Below are positions 1 through 8,767 of a stretch of 59,470 bases of DNA, in pieces (position 1 is the first letter of the stretch; each line of letters opens with the position of its first letter). Source of the DNA: Pseudomonadales bacterium (GTDB taxonomy: Bacteria; Pseudomonadota; Gammaproteobacteria; Pseudomonadales; Pseudohongiellaceae); assembly GCA_022825945.1 (NCBI GenBank), contig JAJDVS010000030.1, forward strand, positions 1 through 59,470, written 5' to 3'. The notes beneath the pieces are model-generated. The model was not told where the DNA came from. It saw nothing but the letters and a program-made list of their open reading frames with translations, and made no database searches. A program made the translations under genes and the position numbers.

Positions 1-1
1 C

Positions 2-1021
2 TGCGCCCACCTGGTGCGTTTCGTCTTCGTCACCGGCATCAGCATGTTTTCCAAGGTGAGCCTGTTTTCGGGCCTGAACAATCTGGAAAACATCAGCCTG
101 AACCCAAGCTTTGCCGCAATCTGCGGCTACACCGACGAGGACCTGGACACGGTTTTCGCCCCGGAGCTGTCCGAACTCGACCGGGAGGAAATCCGCCGCT
201 GGTACAACGGCTACCATTGGCTGGGCGGGGAGAAGGTCTACAACCCCTTCGACATCCTGCTGCTGTTCAGAAGCGGGAAGTTCAAGTCCCACTGGTTCGA
301 AACCGGCTCGCCGGGCTTTCTGTTCCAGGTGATGCTGGAGCAGGGGGTGAGTCCGCTGGACCTGGAAAACCGGATGGCCGAGGACGATTTGCTCTCCACC
401 TTCGACGTGGGGGAAATCGACGCCGACGCCCTGCTGTTCCAGACCGGTTACCTCACCATTGTCGGCGAGGAACGGCAGAACGACCAGATTCTGTACCGAC
501 TGGACTATCCCAACAAGGAGGTGCGCCTGAGCCTCAACAACAGCCTGCTGCGGCATGTGACGAGCCGGAGGGGGGAGACCCGGGAACAGGGCGGGGACCT
601 GTGCCGCCTGCTGGCCGACAACGACTTCGACGCCTTCGCCGAACGACTGCGCGCCTTTTTCGCCGGCGTCCCGTACCAGTGGCAGACCAGGCCGGAACTC
701 GCCCGCTACGAGGCCTGGTACGCGGGTATGCTCTACGCCTGCTTCCGCACCATCGGCGTGGACCTGCGGGTGGAGGAATCCTCGAGCCACGGCCGTTCGG
801 ACATGGTGCTGCTGCATGGGAAGCAGGTCTTCGTCATGGAATTCAAGACGGCGGAAGAGGGCGAGGAAACCGAAGCCGCCCTCGACCGGGCCATAAGCCA
901 GATCCGCGCCCGGGGCTACGCCGATCGCTACCGCGCCCGCGGCGAGCCGATTCACCTGGTCGGCGCCGTTTTCGGCAGGAAGGAGCGCAATCTTCTCGCC
1001 GTGCGCGCCGAGCCCGCTTGA
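2..1021 (+). CDS. AAA-ATPase-like protein with C-terminal PD-(D/E)XK nuclease domain, 5' truncated by window edge
   Basis: The reading frame is open from base 2, so the N-terminal part with the P-loop lies outside the window. What remains matches the second half of the AAA-ATPase-like (PF09820) plus PDDEXK_9 (PF08011) family, including segments such as FVTGISMFSKVSLFSGLNNL and RWYNGYHW. Near the C terminus GRSDMVLL followed by VFVMEFK gives the D...ExK pattern of a PD-(D/E)XK nuclease fold. The family is often expanded within one genome and its biological role is unknown. A GTG in frame at 14 is not a credible start because conserved sequence continues upstream of it. Family call firm; function open. 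Confidence 0.85.
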   Translation, partial: CAHLVRFVFVTGISMFSKVSLFSGLNNLENISLNPSFAAICGYTDEDLDTVFAPELSELDREEIRRWYNGYHWLGGEKVYNPFDILLLFRSGKFKSHWFETGSPGFLFQVMLEQGVSPLDLENRMAEDDLLSTFDVGEIDADALLFQTGYLTIVGEERQNDQILYRLDYPNKEVRLSLNNSLLRHVTSRRGETREQGGDLCRLLADNDFDAFAERLRAFFAGVPYQWQTRPELARYEAWYAGMLYACFRTIGVDLRVEESSSHGRSDMVLLHGKQVFVMEFKTAEEGEETEAALDRAISQIRARGYADRYRARGEPIHLVGAVFGRKERNLLAVRAEPA

Positions 1022-1142
1022 GGTCTGGCCGCGCTTGCATGGCGCGCCGGGACTCCATAAGGCTGTTCATGCCAACCATGGCGCGGGCTTGTGGTAGAGT
1101 TGCGGGTCTGCAACTGCTTGTTCTGCCGCCTGCCTGATATCG

Positions 1143-2249
1143 ATGCTGGGATCCCTCTACTCCGACCGGCCGCTCGCGATTTCCCCCGCGCTGGCGGCGA
1201 CCATCGGGCTGGAGGAGGCGGTGATGATTCACGTGCTTGCCGAACTCATCACCTTCCGCGCCAGCGAGCAATTGCCCGCCCATCCGGGGCTCGATTTCGT
1301 GCTGCTGGATGCGCAAGACGCAGGTCGTTTTTTCCCTTTCTGGAAGCCTGCGGATATCGACCGCATTCGCTTGCGGCTGATGCAACTCGACATGCTTGCC
1401 TGGGAGCCGCACCCGGAAACCTCGGGCGCGGCCTGGTACGCCCTGCAGCGAATCGACAGCGCCCCGCCGCGGCAAAGCGGGGTGCGGCGGCGGCGCGGAA
1501 CCACAGGCCCCATTGCTCCCGACTGGCAACCGGATGCGGAGTGGATCAAGCAGTGCCGCCAGCTTAATATCCCGGACGACTTCAGCCACCGCGAAGTCTC
1601 CCGCTTCGTGATGTACTGGCGCGAACGCGGCGAAGCGCGGCACTCCTGGGGCAATGAATTCGTCAAGCATGTGCTGAAACAGTGGCGTGAGCAACAGACC
1701 GCCGACGCCGCCCGGGAGCGCTTCCGCGATATGGGCTCGAACTGGCGGCCTGATGAGGTTGCCGTGGAAATTCTTGTCCGGGACGGCATAAACCGGAACT
1801 TTGTCGACGACAGCATTCCGGAATTTGTACTCTACTGGATGGAGCGGGGCGTGGACCGGGATGACTGGAATTCGAAATTCATCACCCATGTCCAGCGCCA
1901 GTGGCGCCGCCTGCAGGCTGCGGAACTGTATGGCAACGAGACCCGGCCCATCAGCGAGGACTGGCAACCGGCGGCGTCCTGCCTGGAAATCCTGCAGCTG
2001 GCCCGGATCGACGAGCGCTGGGCGCTGCGGCAGGTCCCGGAATTCGTGCTCTACTGGCGCGAAACCGGCGAGGCCAGGGAATCCTGGAATACGATCTTCC
2101 TGCAACGGGTCAAGCAATTGTGGGCCAAACGCCTGAATGGCAAGCTAACCGAGGCCGGAAATGAAGGAGATCAAGTCCCTGATTCAGCATACGGAGAAGA
2201 TGATGACGCCTGGTACCGGCGCATCACCGATCGAAGCTGGGCCGAGTGA
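1143..2249 (+). CDS. DnaT-like replication protein with three tandem DnaT-type domains
   Basis: 368 aa. Residues 1-100 form an N-terminal domain resembling other DnaT-like primosomal proteins. After a basic linker (around 108-120, rich in Arg) there are three copies of the DnaT DNA-binding-domain pattern, W-x-P...hydrophobic core...F-V-x-Y-W-x-E-x-G...W-N-x-x-F...W, beginning near residues 127, 200 and 273. The period is a constant 73 residues. E. coli DnaT has one such domain and helps load DnaB during replication restart; the role here is inferred from that family. The 3' end overlaps the next gene, so the two are probably co-translated and act together. The ATG follows a weak ribosome site. 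Confidence 0.75.
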   Translation: MLGSLYSDRPLAISPALAATIGLEEAVMIHVLAELITFRASEQLPAHPGLDFVLLDAQDAGRFFPFWKPADIDRIRLRLMQLDMLAWEPHPETSGAAWYALQRIDSAPPRQSGVRRRRGTTGPIAPDWQPDAEWIKQCRQLNIPDDFSHREVSRFVMYWRERGEARHSWGNEFVKHVLKQWREQQTADAARERFRDMGSNWRPDEVAVEILVRDGINRNFVDDSIPEFVLYWMERGVDRDDWNSKFITHVQRQWRRLQAAELYGNETRPISEDWQPAASCLEILQLARIDERWALRQVPEFVLYWRETGEARESWNTIFLQRVKQLWAKRLNGKLTEAGNEGDQVPDSAYGEDDDAWYRRITDRSWAE

Positions 2250-2844
2250 TTCCCGGGGCCGGCCTGATTCCGCAGCGGGCGGACAGGACCATGTGGATGC
2301 GGTGACGTGCCTGTTCGAAGAGTTCGCCCTTGCCTATCACAATCAATATCGCAAGGCATTTCCGAATCGCTCCACATTGGACCGGGCCAAGAAGTACTGG
2401 CTTGGCCATCTAAAAAGTTTCAGCCCTAACCAGATCGTTCGCGCCGGCGCCGAACTCGCCTCTTCCAGCGAGTTCATGCCTTCTCTCGCCGATATGGTCA
2501 ATACCTGCCGCCGGGACACGGCCCTTTTCGGCCTCCCCTCCATCCGCAGCGCCTACCACGAAGCCTGCCTGAAACCCTCGCCCAAGGCCGGGCAGAACTG
2601 GTCCCACGAGGCGGTGTATCTCGCCGGCCGCGCCACCGGCTGGCAATTGCTTGCGGGCGAAGCCGAATCCGTCAGCTTTCCGCAGTTCGAATACCACTAT
2701 CGCCACTTCTGCCGGCAGGTGGTGGAAGGCGCCGAGTTACCGGAAGAACGGCCCACGCCGCTGCCGTCTCAGGTCCGAACCGAGCTCAGCCCGGAAGAGT
2801 TGCTTGAACTGGCGAGCGAACTGCGCCGCGAACTCAAAAGCTGA
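2161..2844 (+). CDS. lambda replication protein P-like putative helicase loader
   Basis: 227 aa from the first ATG. An in-frame ATG at 2203 sits 6 bases after GGAG and may be the true start. The central part ([15 protein letters not shown]..., then a [20 protein letters not shown] segment and [12 protein letters not shown]) resembles the phage lambda P family (PF06992), whose founding member binds DnaB and brings it to an initiator. The N terminus is low-complexity and the C terminus is an acidic, helical tail. It overlaps the triple-DnaT gene by 89 bases, or 47 with the later start. Inferred role: replicative helicase loading or restart. No phage structural genes are adjacent, so this looks like a resident chromosomal pair rather than a prophage remnant. 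Confidence 0.7.
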   Translation: MKEIKSLIQHTEKMMTPGTGASPIEAGPSDSRGRPDSAAGGQDHVDAVTCLFEEFALAYHNQYRKAFPNRSTLDRAKKYWLGHLKSFSPNQIVRAGAELASSSEFMPSLADMVNTCRRDTALFGLPSIRSAYHEACLKPSPKAGQNWSHEAVYLAGRATGWQLLAGEAESVSFPQFEYHYRHFCRQVVEGAELPEERPTPLPSQVRTELSPEELLELASELRRELKS

Positions 2845-2880
2845 GCGGCCTGCTCCAGCTTTCGCCCGCCGGGCTTCGGT

Positions 2881-2886
2881 TATAAT
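2881..2886 (+). promoter_or_regulatory. candidate -10 box of the glyA promoter
   Basis: A perfect TATAAT, preceded by T, lies 34 bases before the glyA ATG in the short gap after the replication genes. The -35 region about 17 bases upstream (near 2858) is poor, so strength and exact start are uncertain. AAGGA at 2909-2913 serves as the ribosome site. Confidence 0.45.
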
Positions 2887-2920
2887 CCGCTCCCCCCACA
2901 TCAGTTCCAAGGAATCGCCA

Positions 2921-4183
2921 ATGTTCAACCAGGACGACACCCTGGCCCACTGCGACCCCGCGCTGGCCGACGCGATCCGCGCAGAAGAGGACCGCCAGGA
3001 AAACCATATCGAACTGATCGCTTCGGAAAACCACGTCAGCCCCCTGGTGCTTGAGGCCCAGGGCACGGTATTGACCAACAAGTACGCCGAAGGCTATCCC
3101 GGCAAGCGCTATTACGGCGGCTGCGAACACGTCGACGTCATTGAACAGCTTGCCATCGACCGCGCCCGGGAACTTTTCGGCGCCGATTACGCCAATGTCC
3201 AGCCCCATTCCGGCTCCCAGGCGAATGTGGCGGCCTACAGCGCGCTGATGCAACCGGGCGACACCCTGCTCGGCATGAGTCTGGCCCATGGCGGCCATTT
3301 GACCCACGGCGCCCCGGTCAGTTTTTCCGGGAGAATCTACCAGGCGGTGCAATACGGCCTGCGCGAGGAAACCGGGGAGATCGACTACGAAGAGGTGGCG
3401 CGCCTCGCCCGGGAACACCGGCCAAAAGTGATCGTCGCCGGGTTTTCCGCCTATTCCCGCATCATCGACTGGCAGCGATTCCGCGACATCGCCGACGAGG
3501 TGGGCGCGTATTTCGTGGTGGATATGGCCCATGTGGCGGGACTGGTAGCCGCCGGCCTGTATCCGAGCCCGCTGCCCTGGGCCGATGTCGCCACCAGCAC
3601 CACCCACAAGACCCTGCGCGGCCCCCGTGGCGGCCTGATTCTGGCGAAATCCAATCCGGAGTTGGAGAAAAAGCTCAATTTCAATGTTTTCCCCGTGGGG
3701 CAGGGCGGCCCGCTGATGCACGTCATCGCCGCCAAGGCGGCCTGTTTCCAGGAGGCGATGAGCCCGGGGTTCCGGGATTACCAGCAGCAGGTTCTCGATA
3801 ACGCCCGGGCCATGGCACGGTCCTTCATGGCGCGCGGGTTTGAGGTGGTTTCCGGCGGCACCGACAACCACCTGTTCCTGCTCAGCCTGATCCGGCAGGG
3901 GCTGACCGGCAAGGACGCGGACGCCGCCCTCGGCCGGGCCAATATCACGGTCAACAAGAACGCGGTGCCCAATGATCCCAGGCCGCCTTTCGTCACCAGC
4001 GGCCTGCGGGTCGGCACGCCGGCGGTGACCACCCGGGGATTGCGCGAGTCTCAAGTGGCGGAACTCTCCGGCTGGATGTGCGATATTCTCGAAGAGTTGG
4101 ACAATGATTCCCGGATTGCGAAAGTCCGGCAGCAGGTTCTTGCCCTGTGCCGCGAGTTTCCGGTGTACCGGCAATTCGCCTGA
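2921..4183 (+). CDS. glyA: serine hydroxymethyltransferase
   Basis: 420 aa, the usual length. It interconverts serine and glycine with transfer of a one-carbon unit to tetrahydrofolate, using PLP, in the cytosol. Diagnostic segments are [12 protein letters not shown], the [21 protein letters not shown] block, the PLP-lysine motif [14 protein letters not shown], and the C-terminal [15 protein letters not shown]. The ATG is chosen because AAGGA precedes it and the protein then aligns with known GlyA starts; an upstream in-frame extension reads through non-coding sequence. NrdR follows after 15 bases, the common gammaproteobacterial glyA-nrdR-rib arrangement, so one transcript is likely. Confidence 0.97.
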   Translation: MFNQDDTLAHCDPALADAIRAEEDRQENHIELIASENHVSPLVLEAQGTVLTNKYAEGYPGKRYYGGCEHVDVIEQLAIDRARELFGADYANVQPHSGSQANVAAYSALMQPGDTLLGMSLAHGGHLTHGAPVSFSGRIYQAVQYGLREETGEIDYEEVARLAREHRPKVIVAGFSAYSRIIDWQRFRDIADEVGAYFVVDMAHVAGLVAAGLYPSPLPWADVATSTTHKTLRGPRGGLILAKSNPELEKKLNFNVFPVGQGGPLMHVIAAKAACFQEAMSPGFRDYQQQVLDNARAMARSFMARGFEVVSGGTDNHLFLLSLIRQGLTGKDADAALGRANITVNKNAVPNDPRPPFVTSGLRVGTPAVTTRGLRESQVAELSGWMCDILEELDNDSRIAKVRQQVLALCREFPVYRQFA

Positions 4184-4198
4184 GCGGAGCTGACAGCG

Positions 4199-4657
4199 AT
4201 GCATTGCCCATTTTGCGGCGCCGTGGACACCAAGGTGATCGATTCCCGGCTGGTTTCAGACGGCAATCATGTCCGCCGGCGCCGGGAATGCATCACCTGC
4301 GAGGAGCGGTTCACCACCTATGAGTCCGCCGAACTTGTCATGCCCCGCATCATCAAGAGCGACGGCTCCCGGGAGCCTTTCCACGAGGACAAGCTCCGCG
4401 ATGGGCTGCAGAAGGCGCTGGAAAAACGGCCGGTAAGCGTCGAACTCGTGGAAGCCGCCATCAACCGCATCAAGGGGGAACTGCGGGCCGGCGGTGAAAG
4501 GGAGATTCCTTCGGTAATGGTGGGGGAGGCTGTGATGAAGGAATTGCGCGAGCTGGATGAGGTGGCGTTTGTGCGCTTTGCCTCGGTGTATCGCAGCTTC
4601 AAGGATCTCGAGGAATTCCGCCAGGAAATCGAACGCCTCTCCAGGGCCTCCGACTGA
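4199..4657 (+). CDS. nrdR: NrdR transcriptional repressor of ribonucleotide reductase genes
   Basis: 152 aa. An N-terminal zinc ribbon (CPFC at residues 3-6 and CITC at 31-34) is followed by an ATP-cone domain (about 49-139) that senses ATP/dATP. The family binds NrdR boxes upstream of nrd operons; no nrd gene or NrdR box was recognised in this window. GGAG at 4187-4190 precedes the ATG at a workable distance. The gene sits between glyA and ribD, and ribD begins 5 bases after its stop, indicating co-transcription. Confidence 0.97.
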   Translation: MHCPFCGAVDTKVIDSRLVSDGNHVRRRRECITCEERFTTYESAELVMPRIIKSDGSREPFHEDKLRDGLQKALEKRPVSVELVEAAINRIKGELRAGGEREIPSVMVGEAVMKELRELDEVAFVRFASVYRSFKDLEEFRQEIERLSRASD

Positions 4658-4662
4658 TTCCG

Positions 4663-5868
4663 ATGCGCGCGATCTCCAGGCCAGATTGCAGCGGCGCGCT
4701 GGCGGACTGGCCAGGGCATATGGAGCGCGCATTCGAACTGGCGCGCTCGGTGCTGTCCTGCGCTCCCAATCCCCGGGTGGGCTGTGTATTGGTTCGCGAT
4801 GGCCGCCGGGTGGGCGAAGGCTTTCACGCCGGGGCGGGACAAGCCCATGCGGAAATCGCGGCTCTGGCCGCTGATCCCCGGGGCGGCGCCGGCGCCACGG
4901 TCTTTGTCACCCTGGAGCCCTGTTCCCATCAGGGCCGCACCGGCCCCTGCAGCGCGGCGCTGATTGACGCCGGCGTTCGCCAGCTTGTGGTGGCGGGCCT
5001 CGACCCCAACCCGAAGGTGTCCGGCGTCCGGCAACTCGAAGCCGCCGGCATTCCGGTATTCCACATGGGGGACTTTGTCGGCGCGGCAGAGGAACTGAAC
5101 CGGGGATTTGTCTCCCGAATGCGGCGCGGCAGACCTCATGTGCGCTGCAAACTCGCCACGAGCCTTGACGGCGGGACGGCTCTCGCCAATGGCGTCAGCA
5201 AGTGGATCACCGGAGAGCGGGCCCGGGCCGACGCGCAGATGCTGCGGGCCGCCAGTTGCGCCATCATCACCGGCGTCGGCACGATTATCGCCGACGATCC
5301 CTCCCTGAATGTCCGTCCCGAATTGCTCCCGGACGAATCCCGGGAATTGGTGGAAAAACGCCTGGCAGCCATCGCCCGCCTCCGTGCCGGCATGGGACAC
5401 CCATCGCCGGAAAACGAAACGGGACAGCCCCTGCGCGTGATACTGGACAGCCGCCTGCGCACCCCGCCCCATGCGGAAATTTTCTCCCGTGATGGCGCGG
5501 TCATGGTTTTCAGCCTGCGGGAAACCTCGCGCAAGCGCGCTTTGCCGGATCATGTCGAACTGATCATGGCGCCGGCGGTCTCGGAAAGGGTGGACCCCGG
5601 ATTCATGCTAGACTGCCTCGCCACGAGATTTGCGTGCAATGAGGTTCTGGTGGAAGCGGGCCCGACGCTCAGCGGAGCGTTGGTCAAGGCCGGCCTGGTG
5701 GACGAAATGGTGATCTATATGGCGCCCCGCCTGCTCGGCAGCGACGCCAAACCCCTGCTGGCGCTGACCGGGATGGAGAATCTGGAATCGAAGCCGGACT
5801 GGCTGATCCGGGATGTCGCAAGAATCGGCGATGATCTGAAGATCACCCTTCGCCCGGCGGATCATTGA
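4663..5868 (+). CDS. ribD: bifunctional riboflavin deaminase/reductase RibD
   Basis: 401 aa. The N-terminal half is a zinc-dependent cytidine-deaminase fold (AHAEIAAL, then PCSHQGRTGPCS) that deaminates the pyrimidine intermediate of riboflavin synthesis. The C-terminal half is the NADPH-dependent reductase (KLATSLDGGTAL, ITGVGTIIADDPSLNVRP, VEAGPTLSGALV). The first ~18 residues precede the usual start; an internal ATG (MERAFELARSVL, base 4720) matches the family N terminus better and is an alternative. The gene leads the riboflavin block. A 167-bp palindromic repeat separates it from ribE. Confidence 0.96.
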   Translation: MRAISRPDCSGALADWPGHMERAFELARSVLSCAPNPRVGCVLVRDGRRVGEGFHAGAGQAHAEIAALAADPRGGAGATVFVTLEPCSHQGRTGPCSAALIDAGVRQLVVAGLDPNPKVSGVRQLEAAGIPVFHMGDFVGAAEELNRGFVSRMRRGRPHVRCKLATSLDGGTALANGVSKWITGERARADAQMLRAASCAIITGVGTIIADDPSLNVRPELLPDESRELVEKRLAAIARLRAGMGHPSPENETGQPLRVILDSRLRTPPHAEIFSRDGAVMVFSLRETSRKRALPDHVELIMAPAVSERVDPGFMLDCLATRFACNEVLVEAGPTLSGALVKAGLVDEMVIYMAPRLLGSDAKPLLALTGMENLESKPDWLIRDVARIGDDLKITLRPADH

Positions 5869-5892
5869 CAGCGCCGGGGCCGTTGCAAGCAC

Positions 5893-6059
5893 CTGGGAGG
5901 CTGCGCCGCAGGAATTCGCGAAAGCGAAAATTCGCTGTCGCCGCGCCCCTGGCTGATCGATTGAGGCGAATATTGGTGAATATGCAACGAAATCGAGCGG
6001 CCAGGGGCGTGGACGGGAGCGGATTTGCAGCCGTGAATTCCTACGGCGCAGCCTCCTAG
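5893..6059 (-). repeat. 167-bp palindromic MITE/ERIC-like element, copy 1 (inverted orientation)
   Basis: One of three full copies in the window (others start at 36491 and 58813), each 167 bp. The ends are about 25-bp terminal inverted repeats carrying GGAGSCTGCGCC and GGAATTC. The interior is also self-complementary up to a short loop around CCACC, so the whole element can fold as one long hairpin. It lies inside the riboflavin cluster, 24 bases after the ribD stop and 9 bases before the ribE ATG, in the opposite orientation to the other two copies. No transposase is associated. Confidence 0.9.
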
Positions 6060-6068
6060 AGTCATCCG

Positions 6069-6689
6069 ATGTTCACCGGAATCGTCGCCACCATGGGGGC
6101 CGTGCTGGAACGCAGCGAAAACAGCGGCGGCTGCCGCCTGCGGGTGGCCGCGGGCGGCCTGGATCTGGCCGATGTCGAGATCGGCCACAGCATTGCCGTC
6201 AACGGCTGCTGCCTGACCGTGGTGGAATTGCATGGCGACAGCTTTGTCGCCGATGTATCGAAGGAAACCCTGCGCTGCACGACCCTGGGCGCTCTGGCGC
6301 CGGGACGAAGGGTGAATCTGGAGCTCGCCATGCGGTTGGGAGACCGACTCGGTGGCCATCTGGTGAGCGGTCATGTGGATGGCCTGGGCGAGTTGCTGCG
6401 GCGCGAGAGCGCCGGCGACAATCTGCGGCTTCAGTTTCGGGCGCCGGCGTCCCTGGCGCGATACATCGCCCCCAAGGGCTCCATCTGCATCGACGGAACC
6501 AGCCTGACGGTGAACCAGGTGGACGGCGCGGAATTCAGCGTGAACATCATTCCCCACACCCGGGCGGAAACGATTATCGGCCAATACCGGGAAGGGCAGC
6601 AGGTCAACCTCGAAGCCGACCTGCTGGCGCGCTATCTGGAACGGCTGATGCAGGGCAACGGCGAAGAGCGGGCGGCAAACAGCACATGA
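6069..6689 (+). CDS. ribE: riboflavin synthase alpha chain
   Basis: 206 aa, two tandem lumazine-binding barrels: [10 protein letters not shown] and AVNGCCLTV in the first, [10 protein letters not shown] and IDGTSLTVN in the second. It dismutates two 6,7-dimethyl-8-ribityllumazine molecules to riboflavin. The start is fixed by the MFTGIV N terminus typical of the family, although the upstream bases come from the end of the palindromic repeat and give no clear ribosome site. The stop overlaps the ribBA start by 4 bases (ATGA), showing translational coupling. Confidence 0.97.
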   Translation: MFTGIVATMGAVLERSENSGGCRLRVAAGGLDLADVEIGHSIAVNGCCLTVVELHGDSFVADVSKETLRCTTLGALAPGRRVNLELAMRLGDRLGGHLVSGHVDGLGELLRRESAGDNLRLQFRAPASLARYIAPKGSICIDGTSLTVNQVDGAEFSVNIIPHTRAETIIGQYREGQQVNLEADLLARYLERLMQGNGEERAANST

Positions 6690-7843
6690 AACTGCATTCG
6701 GCGGCGGAACTCATCGACGATATCCGCCAGGGCAAAATGGTCATCATCATGGACGATGAGGCGCGCGAGAACGAAGGCGACCTCGTAATCGCCGCGGAGC
6801 GGGTGCGTCCGGAAGACATCAATTTCATGGCCAGGAACGCCCGGGGCCTGATCTGCCTGACGCTGACCCGGGAGCGCTGCGAATACCTGCAGCTGCCATT
6901 GATGGTGGATGACAATCGCACCCGTCACAAAACCAGTTTCACGGTATCCATCGAAGCCGCCAGCGGGGTTACCACGGGCATCTCGGCCGCCGACCGGGCG
7001 CGCACGGTGCAGGTGGCGGTGGCGCCTGATTCCCGCCCGGAAGACATCATCCAGCCGGGCCATATCTTTCCCATCATGGCCCAGCCCGGCGGCGTGCTGC
7101 GGCGGGCCGGGCATACCGAAGCGGGCTGCGACCTCGCCCGGCTCGCGGGCCATGCCCCGGCGGCGGTCATCGTCGAGATCATGAACGAGGACGGCAGCAT
7201 GGCGCGCCGGGGCGATCTCGAGGCGTTCGCCGGCGCCCATGGGCTCGGAATCGGCACCATCGCCGACCTGATTCATTACCGCCTGGCCAACGAGCATACG
7301 GTTACCCGCACCGCAAGCAACCGCCTCAATACCCCCTACGGTGAATTCCAGGTGCACAGCTACCGGGATTCCATCAGCGGCAGCACCCACCTGGCTTTCA
7401 CCCTAGGCCAGATTTCCCCCGCCGAGCCGACCCTGGTGCGGGTGCATATCCCGAACACCCTGCGCGATGTCTGCGAAGTGCTGAGCGGCGAAGGCACAAG
7501 CTGGTCCTTCGGCAACGCGCTGGAAAGAATCAGCGAGGAAGGCGGGGGCGTGGCGGTGCTGCTGTCCGGCGATGATTACGGCCTCGGGCTCGATTCATCC
7601 CTCGCGCTGGCGCTCGCCACGGGCCGCCGCCGCGGCGGCGGGGACGGGCAGGAACTGCGCAGCGACCTCACCATCGGCACGGGCTCCCAGATTCTGCGCG
7701 ATCTCGGCGTGGGCAGGATGCGGCTGCTGAGCCACCCGGCACGCTTCAAGGCGATTTCCGGTTTTGACCTGGAAGTGGAGGAATTCGTGCGCTTCCGCAA
7801 GTCGCGCAATGGCGCAACGCACAATGAAGGAAAAGCCGGATGA
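6686..7843 (+). CDS. ribBA: 3,4-dihydroxy-2-butanone-4-phosphate synthase fused to a degenerate GTP cyclohydrolase II domain
   Basis: 385 aa. Residues 1-205 are a complete DHBP synthase: [16 protein letters not shown], the HTEAGCDLA segment, and [13 protein letters not shown]. The C-terminal part has the GTP cyclohydrolase II fold but lacks the zinc-binding Cys cluster (C-x-G-D-x-F-x-S-x-R-C-D-C-G) that is intact in the separate RibA at 10311. It is therefore probably catalytic only for the RibB reaction, as described for RibBX-type proteins. It overlaps ribE and ribH by 4 bases each. Confidence 0.95.
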   Translation: MKLHSAAELIDDIRQGKMVIIMDDEARENEGDLVIAAERVRPEDINFMARNARGLICLTLTRERCEYLQLPLMVDDNRTRHKTSFTVSIEAASGVTTGISAADRARTVQVAVAPDSRPEDIIQPGHIFPIMAQPGGVLRRAGHTEAGCDLARLAGHAPAAVIVEIMNEDGSMARRGDLEAFAGAHGLGIGTIADLIHYRLANEHTVTRTASNRLNTPYGEFQVHSYRDSISGSTHLAFTLGQISPAEPTLVRVHIPNTLRDVCEVLSGEGTSWSFGNALERISEEGGGVAVLLSGDDYGLGLDSSLALALATGRRRGGGDGQELRSDLTIGTGSQILRDLGVGRMRLLSHPARFKAISGFDLEVEEFVRFRKSRNGATHNEGKAG

Positions 7844-8316
7844 ACGCCAACACGGTGCTCAAGGGAGACTTGCAGCCGGGCGAGGCGCGCTACGCCATCG
7901 CCATGAGCCGCTTCAACAGTTTTATCGTGGAACGGCTGCTTGATGGCGCCCTGCAAACCCTCATCGCCCAGGGCGTGCCCCGGGAGCGAATCCAGATCGT
8001 CCAGACGCCGGGGGCCTGGGAGTTGCCACTGGCGGTGCAGACCCTGGCGCGGCGGGAGGACATCGATGCGGTGATTGCCCTGGGTACGGTGATTCGCGGC
8101 GAAACCGCGCATTTCGAGCATGTGGCCGGCGAATGCGTCTGCGGCCTGCGCCAGGTCATGCTGGAAAGCGGCAAGCCGGTCACGCTCGGGGTATTGACGG
8201 TGGAAACCGTCGAGCAGGCCGAAGCCCGCTCCTGCCCCAGCGACAACAAGGGAGCGGAAGCGGCGCTGGCGGCCATGGAAATGGTCAGTTTGCAGGCACG
8301 TCTGGCCTCCCCGTGA
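7840..8316 (+). CDS. ribH: 6,7-dimethyl-8-ribityllumazine synthase
   Basis: 158 aa. It condenses the RibBA product with the ribityl-aminouracil to give lumazine, usually in a large icosahedral assembly. Recognisable segments are SRFNSFIVERLLDGAL, TPGAWELPLAVQTLA, VIALGTVIRGETAHFEHVAG and GVLTVET. It overlaps ribBA by ATGA and nusB by GTGA, the tightly coupled order normal in gammaproteobacteria. Confidence 0.97.
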   Translation: MNANTVLKGDLQPGEARYAIAMSRFNSFIVERLLDGALQTLIAQGVPRERIQIVQTPGAWELPLAVQTLARREDIDAVIALGTVIRGETAHFEHVAGECVCGLRQVMLESGKPVTLGVLTVETVEQAEARSCPSDNKGAEAALAAMEMVSLQARLASP

Positions 8317-8756
8317 GCGGCGTTACCCAGCCCAGGCGCCTGCCTTCCCGGCGCCGCGGCGCGCGGCGACTGGCCCTGCAGGCGCTGTACCAGTGGATTC
8401 TGTCGGACAACGACCCGCGAATCATCGCCAGGCAACTGCGGGAAGACGCCGGCGGCCGCATCGACTGGGACTACTTCAACCGCCTGTTTCCGGCGGTCGC
8501 CGATGGCAGGCGCGAACTCGAAGAACAACTTGCGCCGGCGCTCGACCAGCGCAAGCTCGATCCCGTGGAGCAGGCCGTGCTCTGGCTTGGAACTTTTGAA
8601 CTCGCCCGATTGCCGGAAACTCCCTATCGCGTGGTCATCAACGAATCCGTGGAGCTCGCCCGGATTTTCGGCGCCACCGACGGCTACAAGTACGTCAATG
8701 CGGTGCTCGATAAGCTCGCCCCCATACTGCGCGGCGCGGAAGCCGCCCGGAACTGA
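8313..8756 (+). CDS. nusB: transcription antitermination factor NusB
   Basis: 147 aa from the GTG that overlaps the ribH stop. A basic N terminus (RRLPSRRRGARRLALQALYQW) is followed by the all-helical NusB fold with LDPVEQAVLWLGTFEL, TPYRVVINESVELAR and the signature DGYKYVNAVLDKLA. NusB works with NusE (S10) on boxA RNA in rRNA antitermination. Upstream in-frame sequence lies entirely in ribH and is not part of the gene. The ribH-nusB-thiL order supports the call. Confidence 0.96.
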   Translation: MSGVTQPRRLPSRRRGARRLALQALYQWILSDNDPRIIARQLREDAGGRIDWDYFNRLFPAVADGRRELEEQLAPALDQRKLDPVEQAVLWLGTFELARLPETPYRVVINESVELARIFGATDGYKYVNAVLDKLAPILRGAEAARN

Positions 8757-8767
8757 CGAGCCTGCGC

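Noticed and set aside
1143..2844. Prophage replication module
   Set aside because: No integrase, repressor or structural phage gene is nearby and glyA-nrdR follows directly, so a resident chromosomal pair is more likely, though a remnant cannot be fully excluded.
5869..6068. FMN riboswitch before ribE
   Set aside because: The hairpin DNA here is the 167-bp palindromic repeat found at two unrelated sites, not the RFN element; no RFN consensus was seen upstream of ribD either.
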